Shown: piece by piece, positions 1 to 6,278 of the stretch
How the letters are laid out: the number at the start of each line of letters is the position of its first letter
How positions within the stretch are numbered: the first letter of the stretch is position 1
From: Solirubrobacterales bacterium
GTDB taxonomy: Bacteria; Actinomycetota; Thermoleophilia; Solirubrobacterales; Solirubrobacteraceae
Length of the DNA: 11,425 bases
NCBI GenBank assembly: GCA_009781575.1
Contig: WQXW01000027.1
Location: forward strand, 1-11,425
Reading direction: 5' to 3'
Notes under the pieces: model-generated
Database searches by the model: none
Seen by the model: the letters and a program-made list of their open reading frames with translations, nothing else
What the model was told of the DNA's origin: nothing
Translations under genes and position numbers: made by a program

Positions 1-595
1 AGCAGCTGCGCTCGCCGTCGTTGTGCGGATCCGACCACAGCTCGAGCGTCACCGCCACCACCTCCTGTGCCGCCCCCTCCTGTGCCGCGGACTCCGGTGC
101 GGCCGCCTCCTGCCCGCCCGCCTCCTGCCCGCCCCGCGCGGTCAGCAGCGCGGCCACCGCGCTGTCGACGCCACCGCTCATCGCCACCAGCGCGCGCGCG
201 GGGTGGGGCGCGAGCGCGGCGCGAGCGCGGGCGGCGCCGCCCAGCGCGCGGTGGAGCGCGTCGGCGGCAAGCTCCGCCGCGTGGAGCTTGGCCGCGCTCA
301 GGCCACCCAGCTCCGCGGCGATCTGATCCGCGCCCACGCGCGCGGCGCGCAGCAGCGGCGCGCCCCGCACGAGCGCCACCGCCGCCGAGCCGGCCGCCAC
401 CGCCGCGCCGCAGCCGCGCGCGTCGAAGCCCGCCTCCGCCACGCGGCCCTCGGCGCTCGCGGGGTCGATCGCCAGCGAGATCCTCACCAGATCGCCACAC
501 GCCGCGCCGCCGGCAGCGCCGGTGTGGGCGTGCAAGGGCACGCGTCCCCGTCCAACCGGGCGCTCCATGTGGCCGGCCAGCGCGTGTGCACTCAC
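1..595 (-). CDS. mnmA: NifU/IscU-like domain fused to tRNA 2-thiouridylase MnmA (partial, 3' end outside window)
   Basis: 198 codons are visible; the frame stays open at the left edge. Residues about 1-120 resemble the NifU/IscU scaffold: AACGD (Cys33, Asp35), GFDARGCGAA (Cys62) and the helix KLHAAELAADAL. The third cluster-binding Cys, in the HCS motif of IscU, is Ala here (about 106). Residues 135-150 hold the PP-loop ATP pyrophosphatase motif SGGVDSAVAAL, followed by VVAVTLELWSDP, as in MnmA, the enzyme that adenylates and thiolates U34 of Lys/Glu/Gln tRNAs. A repetitive Gly/Ala/Gln/Glu insert (about 156-180) separates the first two strands of the PP-loop domain. I chose the GTG start at 595 because it overlaps the carbonic anhydrase stop (GTGA) and adds the HMERPVGRGR segment seen in NifU-type domains; an in-frame ATG lies at 568. 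The fusion may supply sulfur or a cluster to MnmA; that is inference. Assignment to MnmA is firm, the role of the N-terminal domain is not. Confidence 0.85.
   Translation of the reverse strand, partial: MSAHALAGHMERPVGRGRVPLHAHTGAAGGAACGDLVRISLAIDPASAEGRVAEAGFDARGCGAAVAAGSAAVALVRGAPLLRAARVGADQIAAELGGLSAAKLHAAELAADALHRALGGAARARAALAPHPARALVAMSGGVDSAVAALLTARGGQEAGGQEAAAPESAAQEGAAQEVVAVTLELWSDPHNDGERSC
61..135. repeat. Five 15-nt tandem units inside the mnmA coding sequence
   Basis: Units start at 61, 76, 91, 106 and 121 with consensus CCTCCTGYSCCGCCS; the third unit is the most degenerate. On the coding (minus) strand they encode five-residue units GGQEA, GGQEA, AAPES, AAQEG, AAQEV, a flexible insert in the PP-loop domain. 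The period is a multiple of three, so copy-number changes would keep the frame. Confidence 0.8.
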
Positions 596-1182
596 AGCGC
601 GAGTGTAGGGCCCGCGCCTCCGAGGCCGGCGGCAGCGGGGCGCTCCCCGCTGTCGTGGGCCGGGACGATGGTCTGCACGAGGCCGCTCACCACGTCGTAG
701 ACGTGTGCCGAGACGGCCACGCGTGGCGAGATCGCGCTCGCCGCGCGCAGGCGCTCCGCGTCGCGCGCGACCGTCTCGGTGGGATCGATCACCGCCTGGT
801 CGCGCAGGGTGGCCTCTTCGGCGCCGATCCGTGCGGCGTACCGGCCACGGAACGTGTCGTCGGCGAGCGCAGCGGTTGCGCACTGCGTGTGGTGGATCAC
901 CGCGACCTCGAACAGCGGCCCGTCGGGGAGCATGCTCTCCGCGAGCTGGCCGATGAACGCCACGTTGTCGATCACCTCGCGGGTGACCCGCCCGCCGATG
1001 TTTCGCAGCACGATCGCATCACCGAGCGCGAGCCCGAGGAAGTGCGCGGGGTCCACGCGCGGATCGACGCAGGTGATCACGAACAGGCGCAGCTTGGGAA
1101 ACACGACCGCGCCCTCCGGCCCGCCGGACGCCGCGAAGGCCCGGTTGCGCTCCAGCGCGGAATCGATGTTGGAGGTGCTCAT
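592..1182 (-). CDS. Beta-class carbonic anhydrase
   Basis: 196 residues, usual for short prokaryotic beta-carbonic anhydrases, which interconvert CO2 and bicarbonate in the cytoplasm using zinc. The zinc and catalytic motifs are present: CVDPR at 38-42 (Cys38 ligand, Asp40-Arg42 dyad), GDAIVLRNIGG at 54-64, and HHTQC at 97-101 (His98 and Cys101 ligands). The common HTDC is HTQC here. The C-terminal VYDVVSGLVQTIVP strand resembles mycobacterial Rv1284-type enzymes, after which about 20 Gly/Ala/Pro-rich residues follow. The ATG is preceded by AAGGAG with 7-nt spacing. It is the first gene of a minus-strand operon; its TGA overlaps the GTG of the MnmA fusion. A three-box repeat lies 49 nt upstream of the ATG, between it and the divergent LAL regulator, suggesting control by that regulator. 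Enzyme class is secure; physiological role is unknown. Confidence 0.92.
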   Translation of the reverse strand: MSTSNIDSALERNRAFAASGGPEGAVVFPKLRLFVITCVDPRVDPAHFLGLALGDAIVLRNIGGRVTREVIDNVAFIGQLAESMLPDGPLFEVAVIHHTQCATAALADDTFRGRYAARIGAEEATLRDQAVIDPTETVARDAERLRAASAISPRVAVSAHVYDVVSGLVQTIVPAHDSGERPAAAGLGGAGPTLAL

Positions 1183-1189
1183 TGCGCTG

Positions 1190-1195
1190 CTCCTT
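1190..1195 (-). promoter_or_regulatory. Ribosome binding site of the carbonic anhydrase gene
   Basis: AAGGAG on the minus strand, 7 nt before the ATG at 1182. It supports this start over later in-frame starts. Confidence 0.7.
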
Positions 1196-1231
1196 CGGTT
1201 GAATGGACATGGGCAGAGCGTGGCCCGCGCC

Positions 1232-1267
1232 GGGGTGAGCTGTCCTCACCCCAATCCCGCTCACCCC
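1232..1267 (-). promoter_or_regulatory. Three-box operator candidate (copy 1, facing the carbonic anhydrase operon)
   Basis: Plus strand: GGGGTGAG at 1232-1239, then CTCACCCC at 1245-1252 and again at 1260-1267. The first two form a perfect 8-bp inverted repeat with a 5-nt spacer; the last two are direct repeats exactly 15 nt apart. Read on the minus strand, the element matches the one at 3623-3658 at 30 of 36 positions, with mismatches concentrated between boxes. The box resembles the MalT box GGGGA(T/G)GAGG, and a MalT-like regulator begins 52 nt away. It lies 49 nt upstream of the carbonic anhydrase ATG and could act on both divergent genes. Binding is inferred. Confidence 0.65.
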
Positions 1268-1307
1268 GGATGCGCGGCCCCCAACGCCCGGGCGGGGGCG
1301 GTCCAGG

Positions 1308-1313
1308 CATACT
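1308..1313 (+). promoter_or_regulatory. Possible -10 element of the LAL regulator gene (leaderless start)
   Basis: CATACT ends 6 nt before the GTG at 1320, and no clear Shine-Dalgarno sequence precedes that GTG. This spacing fits a leaderless transcript, common in actinobacteria. No recognisable -35 is seen, so the call is weak. Confidence 0.3.
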
Positions 1314-1319
1314 CGAGGT

Positions 1320-3572
1320 GTGGCGGCCCATCGAGTCGATCCGGTCGTCGTCGCTCCGCTCCTCAGGACGAAGCTCGACGCCCCCGCCCCGCCCCCGCTC
1401 GTGCTGCGCGAGGGCCTGATCGACACACTTTCAGCCGGCGCGTCGCGCCCGCTCACGCTCATCTACGGGCCCGCCGGCAGCGGCAAGACGATGCTCGCCG
1501 CCCAGTGGCGCGCCTGTGCACAGGCAGAGCTGCCGGTCGCGTGGCTCTCGCTGGACGCCGGCGACAACGATCCCGCGAGGTTCTGGATCTACATGATCGA
1601 GGCGCTGCGCGCGGTGCTCCCCGGGATCGGCCCGGCCTCGCTCGCGATGCTGCGCGCGCCCGGCACCAACCTCATCGACGACACGCTCCCGACGCTGATC
1701 AACGAGCTCCTCGACGTCGCGGAGCCCGCGGCGCTGGTGCTCGACGACTATCACCTGATCGGCGACACGCGCATCCACGCGGGCATGGCCTCGATGCTGG
1801 AGCACCTCCCCCCCACGCTGCACATCGTGATCACCTCGCGCACGGAGCCGCCTCTGGGCGTGGCCACCCTGCGCGCACGCGCGCAGCTCAGCGAGATCGA
1901 TGCGCCGCAGCTGCGCTTCTCAGGAGCGGAAGCCGAGTCGCTGCTCAACGACGTCCACGGCCTCGAGTTGAGCGCCGAGATGGTCACATCTCTACATGAG
2001 CGCACCGAGGGCTGGGCGGCGGGCCTGTATCTCGCCGTGCTGTCGATGCGCGGGCGCGCGGAGGTGAACAGTTTCATCGAATCGTTCACCGGCAGCGATC
2101 GGCGGGTCGTCGACTACCTCGGCGCGGAGGTGCTGGGCGAGCAGTCCGACTCGGAGCTGGCCTTCCTCCTGGCAACCTCCGTGCTCGACCGGTTCTGCGC
2201 CCCGCTGTGCGACGCGGTCAGCGGCCGGCGGGACGCGAGGGTGATGCTCGACCGCATCGAGCGCTCCAACTACTTCCTGATCCCGCTCGATCCGCGGCGC
2301 GAGTGGTACCGATACCACCACCTGTTCGGCGAGCTGCTCCGCCACGAGCTCGAGCGCCGCCGGCCCGGCGCAGCGCCTGAGCTCCACCGTCGAGCGGCCC
2401 ACTGGTTTCTCGACGCCGGGCTGGTGTCGGAGGCGATCGCGCACCTCACCGCCGCCGGAGAGCTCGACGCCGTCTCAGATCTGATCGCCGCTCACTGGCT
2501 TGCGTTTGTCAATGCGGGCGAGCGCGGCGCGGTGTCGCTGTGGCTCGCCGGTCTCCCCCACGAGCACATCTCGAGCGACGCGAGGATGTGTCTGGCGATG
2601 GCGCGGACCGCGGTCGCGGTGGGCGAGCCGGGTGAGATCCTCCCCTGGCTGGACCTCGCCGAGGTGGCGCCCAGATACAACCCGCGCGAGGACGACTCAC
2701 TCCAGGAGCAGGTGACCATGTTTCGCGCGCTGGCGTGGGGGATGCTGGGCGATGTGCGCCAGGCGCAGCTGCTGGCGCAACGGCTGGAGCCGCTGGACGG
2801 GAGCTCGTTCTGGCACTCGCTCGCCGCGGGCCTGCTCGGCAATGCCGCACGATGGCTCGATGCCAACGACGAGGCTGCGGCGCGCCTGGAGCTGGCGATG
2901 GAGCTCGGCCGCGGCCAGGAGATTGCCATGAACTCGATGTTCGCGCTGGGGCAGCTCGCCCTGATCGCGGCCGATCGCGCCGACTGGCGCGCGTGCGCCG
3001 CCAACGTCGATGCCGCATTCGACCTCGTGCACACAAATGGCCTGCAGGAGTACTGGGTGTGCAGCTTCGCGCACCTCGCGCGCGGGCGTCTGTATGCACA
3101 CGACCGGCGCCCGCTCGAGGCCAGAGCGGAGATGGAGCGCGCGGTCTCGCTCGGCCGGCGCGGCAGTGGCGTGCTGGAAGCCGCCCACGCGATGGTGACG
3201 CTCGGCGAGCTGTGCCTGGCCCAGGGCGATCGGCGCGCCGCGCGCGAGCTGGTGCTGGAGGCGCGTGCCCTGCTCTCCAGCGCCCCCGAACCCGGCACGC
3301 TCGTGCCGCGACTGGTGGCGCACGCCGAGGGACTGCTGCGACTCGTGGTCCACGGATCGGGCGCGCGCGCGGTCGTGACCGACGAGCTGACCGAGCGCGA
3401 GCAGGCGGTGCTGAGCCTGCTGCCCTCCGGCCTCTCGGCGCGGGAGATCGGAGACGAGCTCGGCATCTCGCGCGACACGATCAAGACCCACACCAAGGCC
3501 ATCTACCGCAAGCTCGGCGCCTCGAGCCGGCCCGCCGCCGTCGCGCGCGGGCGCGAGCTGGGCCTGCTGTGA
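1320..3572 (+). CDS. LAL-type LuxR-family transcriptional regulator (MalT-like, STAND ATPase)
   Basis: 750 residues. The N-terminal part is a signal-transduction ATPase: PLLRTKLDAP near the start, Walker A GPAGSGKT at 50-57, and Walker B-like LVLDDYHLI at 139-147. The middle (about 340-680) is helical and TPR-like, e.g. ELHRRAAHWFLDAGLVSEAIAHL, as in the MalT sensor region. The last 60 residues are a LuxR helix-turn-helix: LTEREQAVLSLLPSGLSAREIGDELGIS, then RDTIKTHTKAIYRKLGASSR. The family's usual length is about 850-950, so this is a shorter member. Such proteins bind ATP and an inducer, oligomerise and activate promoters at MalT-box-like repeats. GGGGTGAG box arrays lie upstream of the divergent carbonic anhydrase and of the downstream MMPL gene, so those are the likely targets; the inducer is unknown. 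The start is GTG, placed so that the conserved N-terminal segment is included. Confidence 0.9.
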   Translation: MAAHRVDPVVVAPLLRTKLDAPAPPPLVLREGLIDTLSAGASRPLTLIYGPAGSGKTMLAAQWRACAQAELPVAWLSLDAGDNDPARFWIYMIEALRAVLPGIGPASLAMLRAPGTNLIDDTLPTLINELLDVAEPAALVLDDYHLIGDTRIHAGMASMLEHLPPTLHIVITSRTEPPLGVATLRARAQLSEIDAPQLRFSGAEAESLLNDVHGLELSAEMVTSLHERTEGWAAGLYLAVLSMRGRAEVNSFIESFTGSDRRVVDYLGAEVLGEQSDSELAFLLATSVLDRFCAPLCDAVSGRRDARVMLDRIERSNYFLIPLDPRREWYRYHHLFGELLRHELERRRPGAAPELHRRAAHWFLDAGLVSEAIAHLTAAGELDAVSDLIAAHWLAFVNAGERGAVSLWLAGLPHEHISSDARMCLAMARTAVAVGEPGEILPWLDLAEVAPRYNPREDDSLQEQVTMFRALAWGMLGDVRQAQLLAQRLEPLDGSSFWHSLAAGLLGNAARWLDANDEAAARLELAMELGRGQEIAMNSMFALGQLALIAADRADWRACAANVDAAFDLVHTNGLQEYWVCSFAHLARGRLYAHDRRPLEARAEMERAVSLGRRGSGVLEAAHAMVTLGELCLAQGDRRAARELVLEARALLSSAPEPGTLVPRLVAHAEGLLRLVVHGSGARAVVTDELTEREQAVLSLLPSGLSAREIGDELGISRDTIKTHTKAIYRKLGASSRPAAVARGRELGLL

Positions 3573-3604
3573 GCGGCTCCGATCGGCTCTGACCGCGCCC
3601 GCCT

Positions 3605-3611
3605 CTCACCC
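3605..3611. promoter_or_regulatory. Isolated CTCACCC half-box
   Basis: A 7/8 match to the CTCACCCC box, 11 nt before the main three-box element in front of the MMPL gene. It could be an extra weak binding unit or chance in GC-rich DNA. Confidence 0.25.
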
Positions 3612-3621
3612 GGTTGGAGGT

Positions 3622-3659
3622 CGGGGTGAGCTCGGGCGGGGTGACGACAGCTCACCCCG
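3622..3659 (+). promoter_or_regulatory. Three-box operator candidate (copy 2, facing the MMPL gene)
   Basis: GGGGTGAG at 3623-3630, GGGGTGAC at 3638-3645 (15 nt later) and inverted CTCACCCC at 3651-3658. The outer arms extend to an 11-bp perfect inverted repeat, CGGGGTGAGCT and AGCTCACCCCG. Box order and spacing equal copy 1 read on the minus strand, and the 13-mer GACAGCTCACCCC is identical in both. It ends 76 nt upstream of the MMPL ATG. A binding site for the LAL regulator encoded just upstream is the simplest explanation. Confidence 0.65.
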
Positions 3660-3718
3660 CCCGGCCACATCCTCCCCAACACACGTCGAAGCGCTGCACC
3701 CAGCTCCACCCAGGCACC

Positions 3719-3726
3719 AAAGGAGG
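3719..3726 (+). promoter_or_regulatory. Strong ribosome binding site of the MMPL gene
   Basis: AAAGGAGG, close to the full anti-Shine-Dalgarno match, 8 nt before the ATG at 3735. It is the strongest such site I see in the window and fixes the MMPL start. Confidence 0.8.
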
Positions 3727-3734
3727 CGTGAGTC

Positions 3735-5936
3735 ATGTTGGGCAAACTCGCCACATTCGTGTATTCCAACCGCCGCCGCGTGCTGTTCGGTGCGGTGATC
3801 TTCGTGGCGATCGCCGGCGCGTTCGGGGTCGGCCTCGCCAAACGGCTGAGCCCCTACGGGGCGGAAGACCCCGCCACGCAGTCGGTGCAGGCGATGCATC
3901 GCTACCAGGCCGCCGCCGGGCGCCAGATCGACCCGGGGATCATTGCGCTCGTGCGCGTCGGCGACCTGCAGAGCGCCGGCGCGCGCCGCCGCGTCGGGGA
4001 GGTCGAGGGGCAGCTCCGCGCGAGCCGTGACGTCGCCGGCGTGTTGGGCTTCTACGAAAGCCACGACCCTGCGATGGTCTCCCGGGACGGGCGCTCGACC
4101 TACGTGGTGGCCTACTTCCGGCCGAAGTCCGACTCGCGCCTCCAGGAAGACGCCTCGCACCTGGAGAGCCGCTTCGCCGGCCAGCGCGACGTGAAGCTCG
4201 GCGGTCTCGCGATCGCCAACGCGCAGGCCAACAGCCAGGTCAGCAACGACCTCGCGCGCGCGGAGCTGCTCGCGTTCCCGTTGATCTTTCTGCTGTCACT
4301 GCTGTTCTTCCGCTCGCTGGTTGCCGCGCTGCTGCCGCCGCTGCTCGGGGGACTGGCGATCGTGACCACCTTCTTCGCGCTGCGGATCGTGTCGCAGTTC
4401 GCCGACCTGTCGGTGTTCGCGCTCAACCTCGTCACCGGCCTCTCGCTCGGGCTGGCGATCGACTACAGCCTCTTCATGGTGTCGCGCTACCGCGAGGAGT
4501 CGGCCGCGCGGGGCTTTGGCGCGCACGCGCTGCGCCGCACGCTCGAGACCTCGGGCCGCACGATCCTGTTCAGCTCGCTCACCGTGGCGGCGGCGATCGC
4601 CTCGCTGACGATCTTCCCGCAGCGGTTCTTGTACTCGATGGGGATCGCCGGCGCGCTCGTGCCGCTGATCGCGGTGGCGCTGGCGCTGTCGGTGCTGCCA
4701 GCGCTGCTGGCGGTGCTCGGCCCGCGCGTCAACGCGCTCGCCCCGCGCTGGCTCCAGCGCGCCGCCGACCGCGACACGCGGCCGGCGCAGTCGGGCTTCT
4801 GGTATCGGCTGTCGCGCCTGGTGATGCGCCGCCCGGGCACGATCGCGACGATCACCGCGGCCACGCTGATCGCGCTGGGGATCCCATTCGCGTCGATCAG
4901 GTTCCTGCCGGTCAACGCGAGCGTGCTGCCCGCGAGCGCGAGCGCGCGTCAGGTCGACGACGCGCTGCGCACCCAGTTCGCGCCGGGCCGCACCTCGCCG
5001 CTGGAGGTCGTGGTCGCCGCCCCCGCCGGCTCGCCCCGCCTGCACGCGTTCGCCAACCGGATCCGCGCGCTGCCGGACGTCGCCGCGGTCGCGCCCGCGC
5101 AGCCGGCGGGCCGGGGCCCGGGCTCGGGCCCGGAGCTGTCGCTGCTCGACGTGGCCCCCTCCGCGCCGACCTACAGCGCGGCGACCAAGCAACTCGTGCA
5201 CGCGGTGCGCGCGCTGCCGGCTCCGTTCCACTTCGGCGTGTCGGGACAGACGGCGGCGTTCATCGATCTCGAGCACTCGCTCGGCGCGCATCTGCCGCTG
5301 GTGCTGGCGATCGTGATCGCCTCGACGCTGATCATCCTGTTTTTGATGACCGGCTCGGTGGTGCTGCCGGTCAAGGCGGTGCTGATGAATGCGCTGGGCC
5401 TGAGCGCGGTGTTCGGAATCCTCGTGCTGATCTTCCAGCACGGCAACCTGCAGGGGCTGCTCTCCTACCGGAGCAACGGCGCGCTCGATGCCACCCAGCC
5501 GATCCTCCTATTCGTGATCGGATTCGGCCTGGCCACCGACTACGGCGTGTTCCTGCTGTCGCGCATCAAGGAGGCGCGCGACGGCGGCCTCGCCAACAGC
5601 GAGGCGGTGGCGCTCGGCCTGGAGCGCACCGGCCGGATCGTGACCGCCGCGGCGCTCCTCTTCGCGGTCGCGATCGGCGCGTTCACCACCTCGAAGCTGA
5701 TCTTCATCAAGGAGCTCGGCCTCGGGACCGCGCTCGCGGTGCTGATAGACGCCACGGTGATCCGCGCGCTGCTCGTGCCGTCGCTGATGGAGCTGCTGGG
5801 CGAGTGGAACTGGTGGGCGCCGGCGCCCCTGCGGCGGCTGCGCGCGCGCAGCGCGTCCCCGCCTGCGCCCCCGCCTGCGCCTGCGCCCGCGCCCGCGCCC
5901 GGCCGGGCCCAGCCCGCCACAAGGAGCGCGGAGTGA
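3735..5936 (+). CDS. MMPL-family (RND superfamily) membrane transporter
   Basis: 733 residues with the duplicated MMPL layout. A first membrane helix (about 16-35) is followed by an extracytoplasmic loop (about 40-175), then a helix cluster (about 178-330) containing GLSLGLAIDYSLFMVSRYRE, whose Asp243-Tyr244 corresponds to the proton-relay motif of MmpL proteins. The second half repeats this: a helix at about 366-388, a loop to about 515, then a cluster with GFGLATDYGVFLLSRIKE (Asp602-Tyr603). Typical members export lipids, siderophores or other hydrophobic compounds using the proton-motive force; the substrate here cannot be told. The C-terminal tail is a Pro/Ala repeat, probably cytoplasmic and disordered. 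The gene stands alone behind the LAL regulator, with a strong ribosome binding site and a MalT-box-like array upstream, which points to regulator-controlled expression. A strong hairpin terminator follows about 110 nt downstream. Confidence 0.92.
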   Translation: MLGKLATFVYSNRRRVLFGAVIFVAIAGAFGVGLAKRLSPYGAEDPATQSVQAMHRYQAAAGRQIDPGIIALVRVGDLQSAGARRRVGEVEGQLRASRDVAGVLGFYESHDPAMVSRDGRSTYVVAYFRPKSDSRLQEDASHLESRFAGQRDVKLGGLAIANAQANSQVSNDLARAELLAFPLIFLLSLLFFRSLVAALLPPLLGGLAIVTTFFALRIVSQFADLSVFALNLVTGLSLGLAIDYSLFMVSRYREESAARGFGAHALRRTLETSGRTILFSSLTVAAAIASLTIFPQRFLYSMGIAGALVPLIAVALALSVLPALLAVLGPRVNALAPRWLQRAADRDTRPAQSGFWYRLSRLVMRRPGTIATITAATLIALGIPFASIRFLPVNASVLPASASARQVDDALRTQFAPGRTSPLEVVVAAPAGSPRLHAFANRIRALPDVAAVAPAQPAGRGPGSGPELSLLDVAPSAPTYSAATKQLVHAVRALPAPFHFGVSGQTAAFIDLEHSLGAHLPLVLAIVIASTLIILFLMTGSVVLPVKAVLMNALGLSAVFGILVLIFQHGNLQGLLSYRSNGALDATQPILLFVIGFGLATDYGVFLLSRIKEARDGGLANSEAVALGLERTGRIVTAAALLFAVAIGAFTTSKLIFIKELGLGTALAVLIDATVIRALLVPSLMELLGEWNWWAPAPLRRLRARSASPPAPPPAPAPAPAPGRAQPATRSAE
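5869..5910 (+). repeat. CCTGCG/CCCGCG micro-repeat encoding the Pro/Ala tail of the MMPL protein
   Basis: Short 6-nt repeats (CCTGCG, CCCGCG) encode alternating Pro and Ala near the C-terminus. It lies after the last membrane helix, so length changes would probably be tolerated. Confidence 0.6.
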
Positions 5937-5986
5937 CCGCTCGTCCGGGGCCCCCCGTGCGGCCGGACCGATAGCGCTCGAGCTCC

Positions 5987-6002
5987 GGGCGGGCGCCCGC
6001 CC
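5987..6002. repeat. 16-bp perfect palindrome, GC only
   Basis: GGGCGGGC followed directly by GCCCGCCC, about 50 nt after the MMPL stop. It could aid 3'-end formation or be a protein site; there is no U-tract. A smaller 6-bp stem (GTCCGG at 5943-5948, CCGGAC at 5963-5968) sits between it and the stop. Confidence 0.4.
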
Positions 6003-6046
6003 CAGCGGTGCCGGTCGCGAGCAGCGTCCGTTGCGTATTTTGTTTT

Positions 6047-6081
6047 GAGGATTGGTTCCGCGCGGAACGAATCCTCTTTTT
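6047..6081 (+). terminator. Rho-independent-type terminator after the MMPL gene
   Basis: Stem arms GAGGATT (6047-6053) and AATCCTC (6070-6076) enclose the perfect palindrome GTTCCGCGCGGAAC, interrupted by a single G-G mismatch, and are followed by TTTTT (6077-6081). The surrounding stretch (about 6032-6085) is A/T-rich, unlike the rest of the window. A T-tract on one side only suggests it ends plus-strand transcripts, i.e. the MMPL mRNA. Confidence 0.7.
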
Positions 6082-6194
6082 GAATCCCCCAACGGCGCCT
6101 CAGACAAGTGTGATCGAGGCCGCGCGCCGGCGCAACCCACACCGCTGCTCTCGATCGAGCCTCCCGTCTCAAGGGCGCCGTACCGTGCGCGGCG

Positions 6195-6259
6195 CTCCTT
6201 CCACACGCCCTTCCCACGCACCCTTCCCACACACCCGTCTCACACACCCGTCCACACCC
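6195..6259. repeat. Degenerate 13-nt tandem repeat in the comM leader region
   Basis: Four units of 13 nt begin at 6208, 6221, 6234 and 6247: CCCTTCCCACGCA, CCCTTCCCACACA, CCCGTCTCACACA, CCCGTCCACACCC. A fainter unit starts at 6195. The stretch is almost free of G on the plus strand and ends 19 nt before the comM start, so it would form an unstructured C/A-rich leader if transcribed. No function is recognised. The rest of the 5937-6278 gap holds the palindrome and terminator listed separately and no convincing gene. Confidence 0.6.
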
Positions 6260-6278
6260 CCCAACACGGAGGCCGCCG

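Noticed and set aside
67..1419. A 450-codon open frame on the plus strand opposite mnmA and the carbonic anhydrase
   Set aside because: It is Arg/Pro/Ala-rich with no family signature and is antisense to two genes with clear motifs; long spurious frames are expected at this GC content.
4296..5441. A 381-codon open frame on the minus strand opposite the MMPL gene
   Set aside because: Composition is Arg/Gln/His/Glu-rich, typical of the reverse of high-GC membrane-protein codons; no motif or start site supports it.
6055..6068. GTTCCGCGCGGAAC as an SOS (LexA) box
   Set aside because: Actinobacterial LexA boxes read GAAC-N4-GTTC; here the half-sites are in the opposite order, and the palindrome is the core of a terminator hairpin.
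6208..6259. The 13-nt repeats as a CRISPR array
   Set aside because: The repeats are contiguous, short and degenerate with no spacers, and no cas gene is present.
5937..6278. A riboswitch or small RNA in the MMPL-comM gap
   Set aside because: Apart from the terminator hairpin, palindrome and 13-nt repeats, I saw no known riboswitch core or convincing multi-stem fold.
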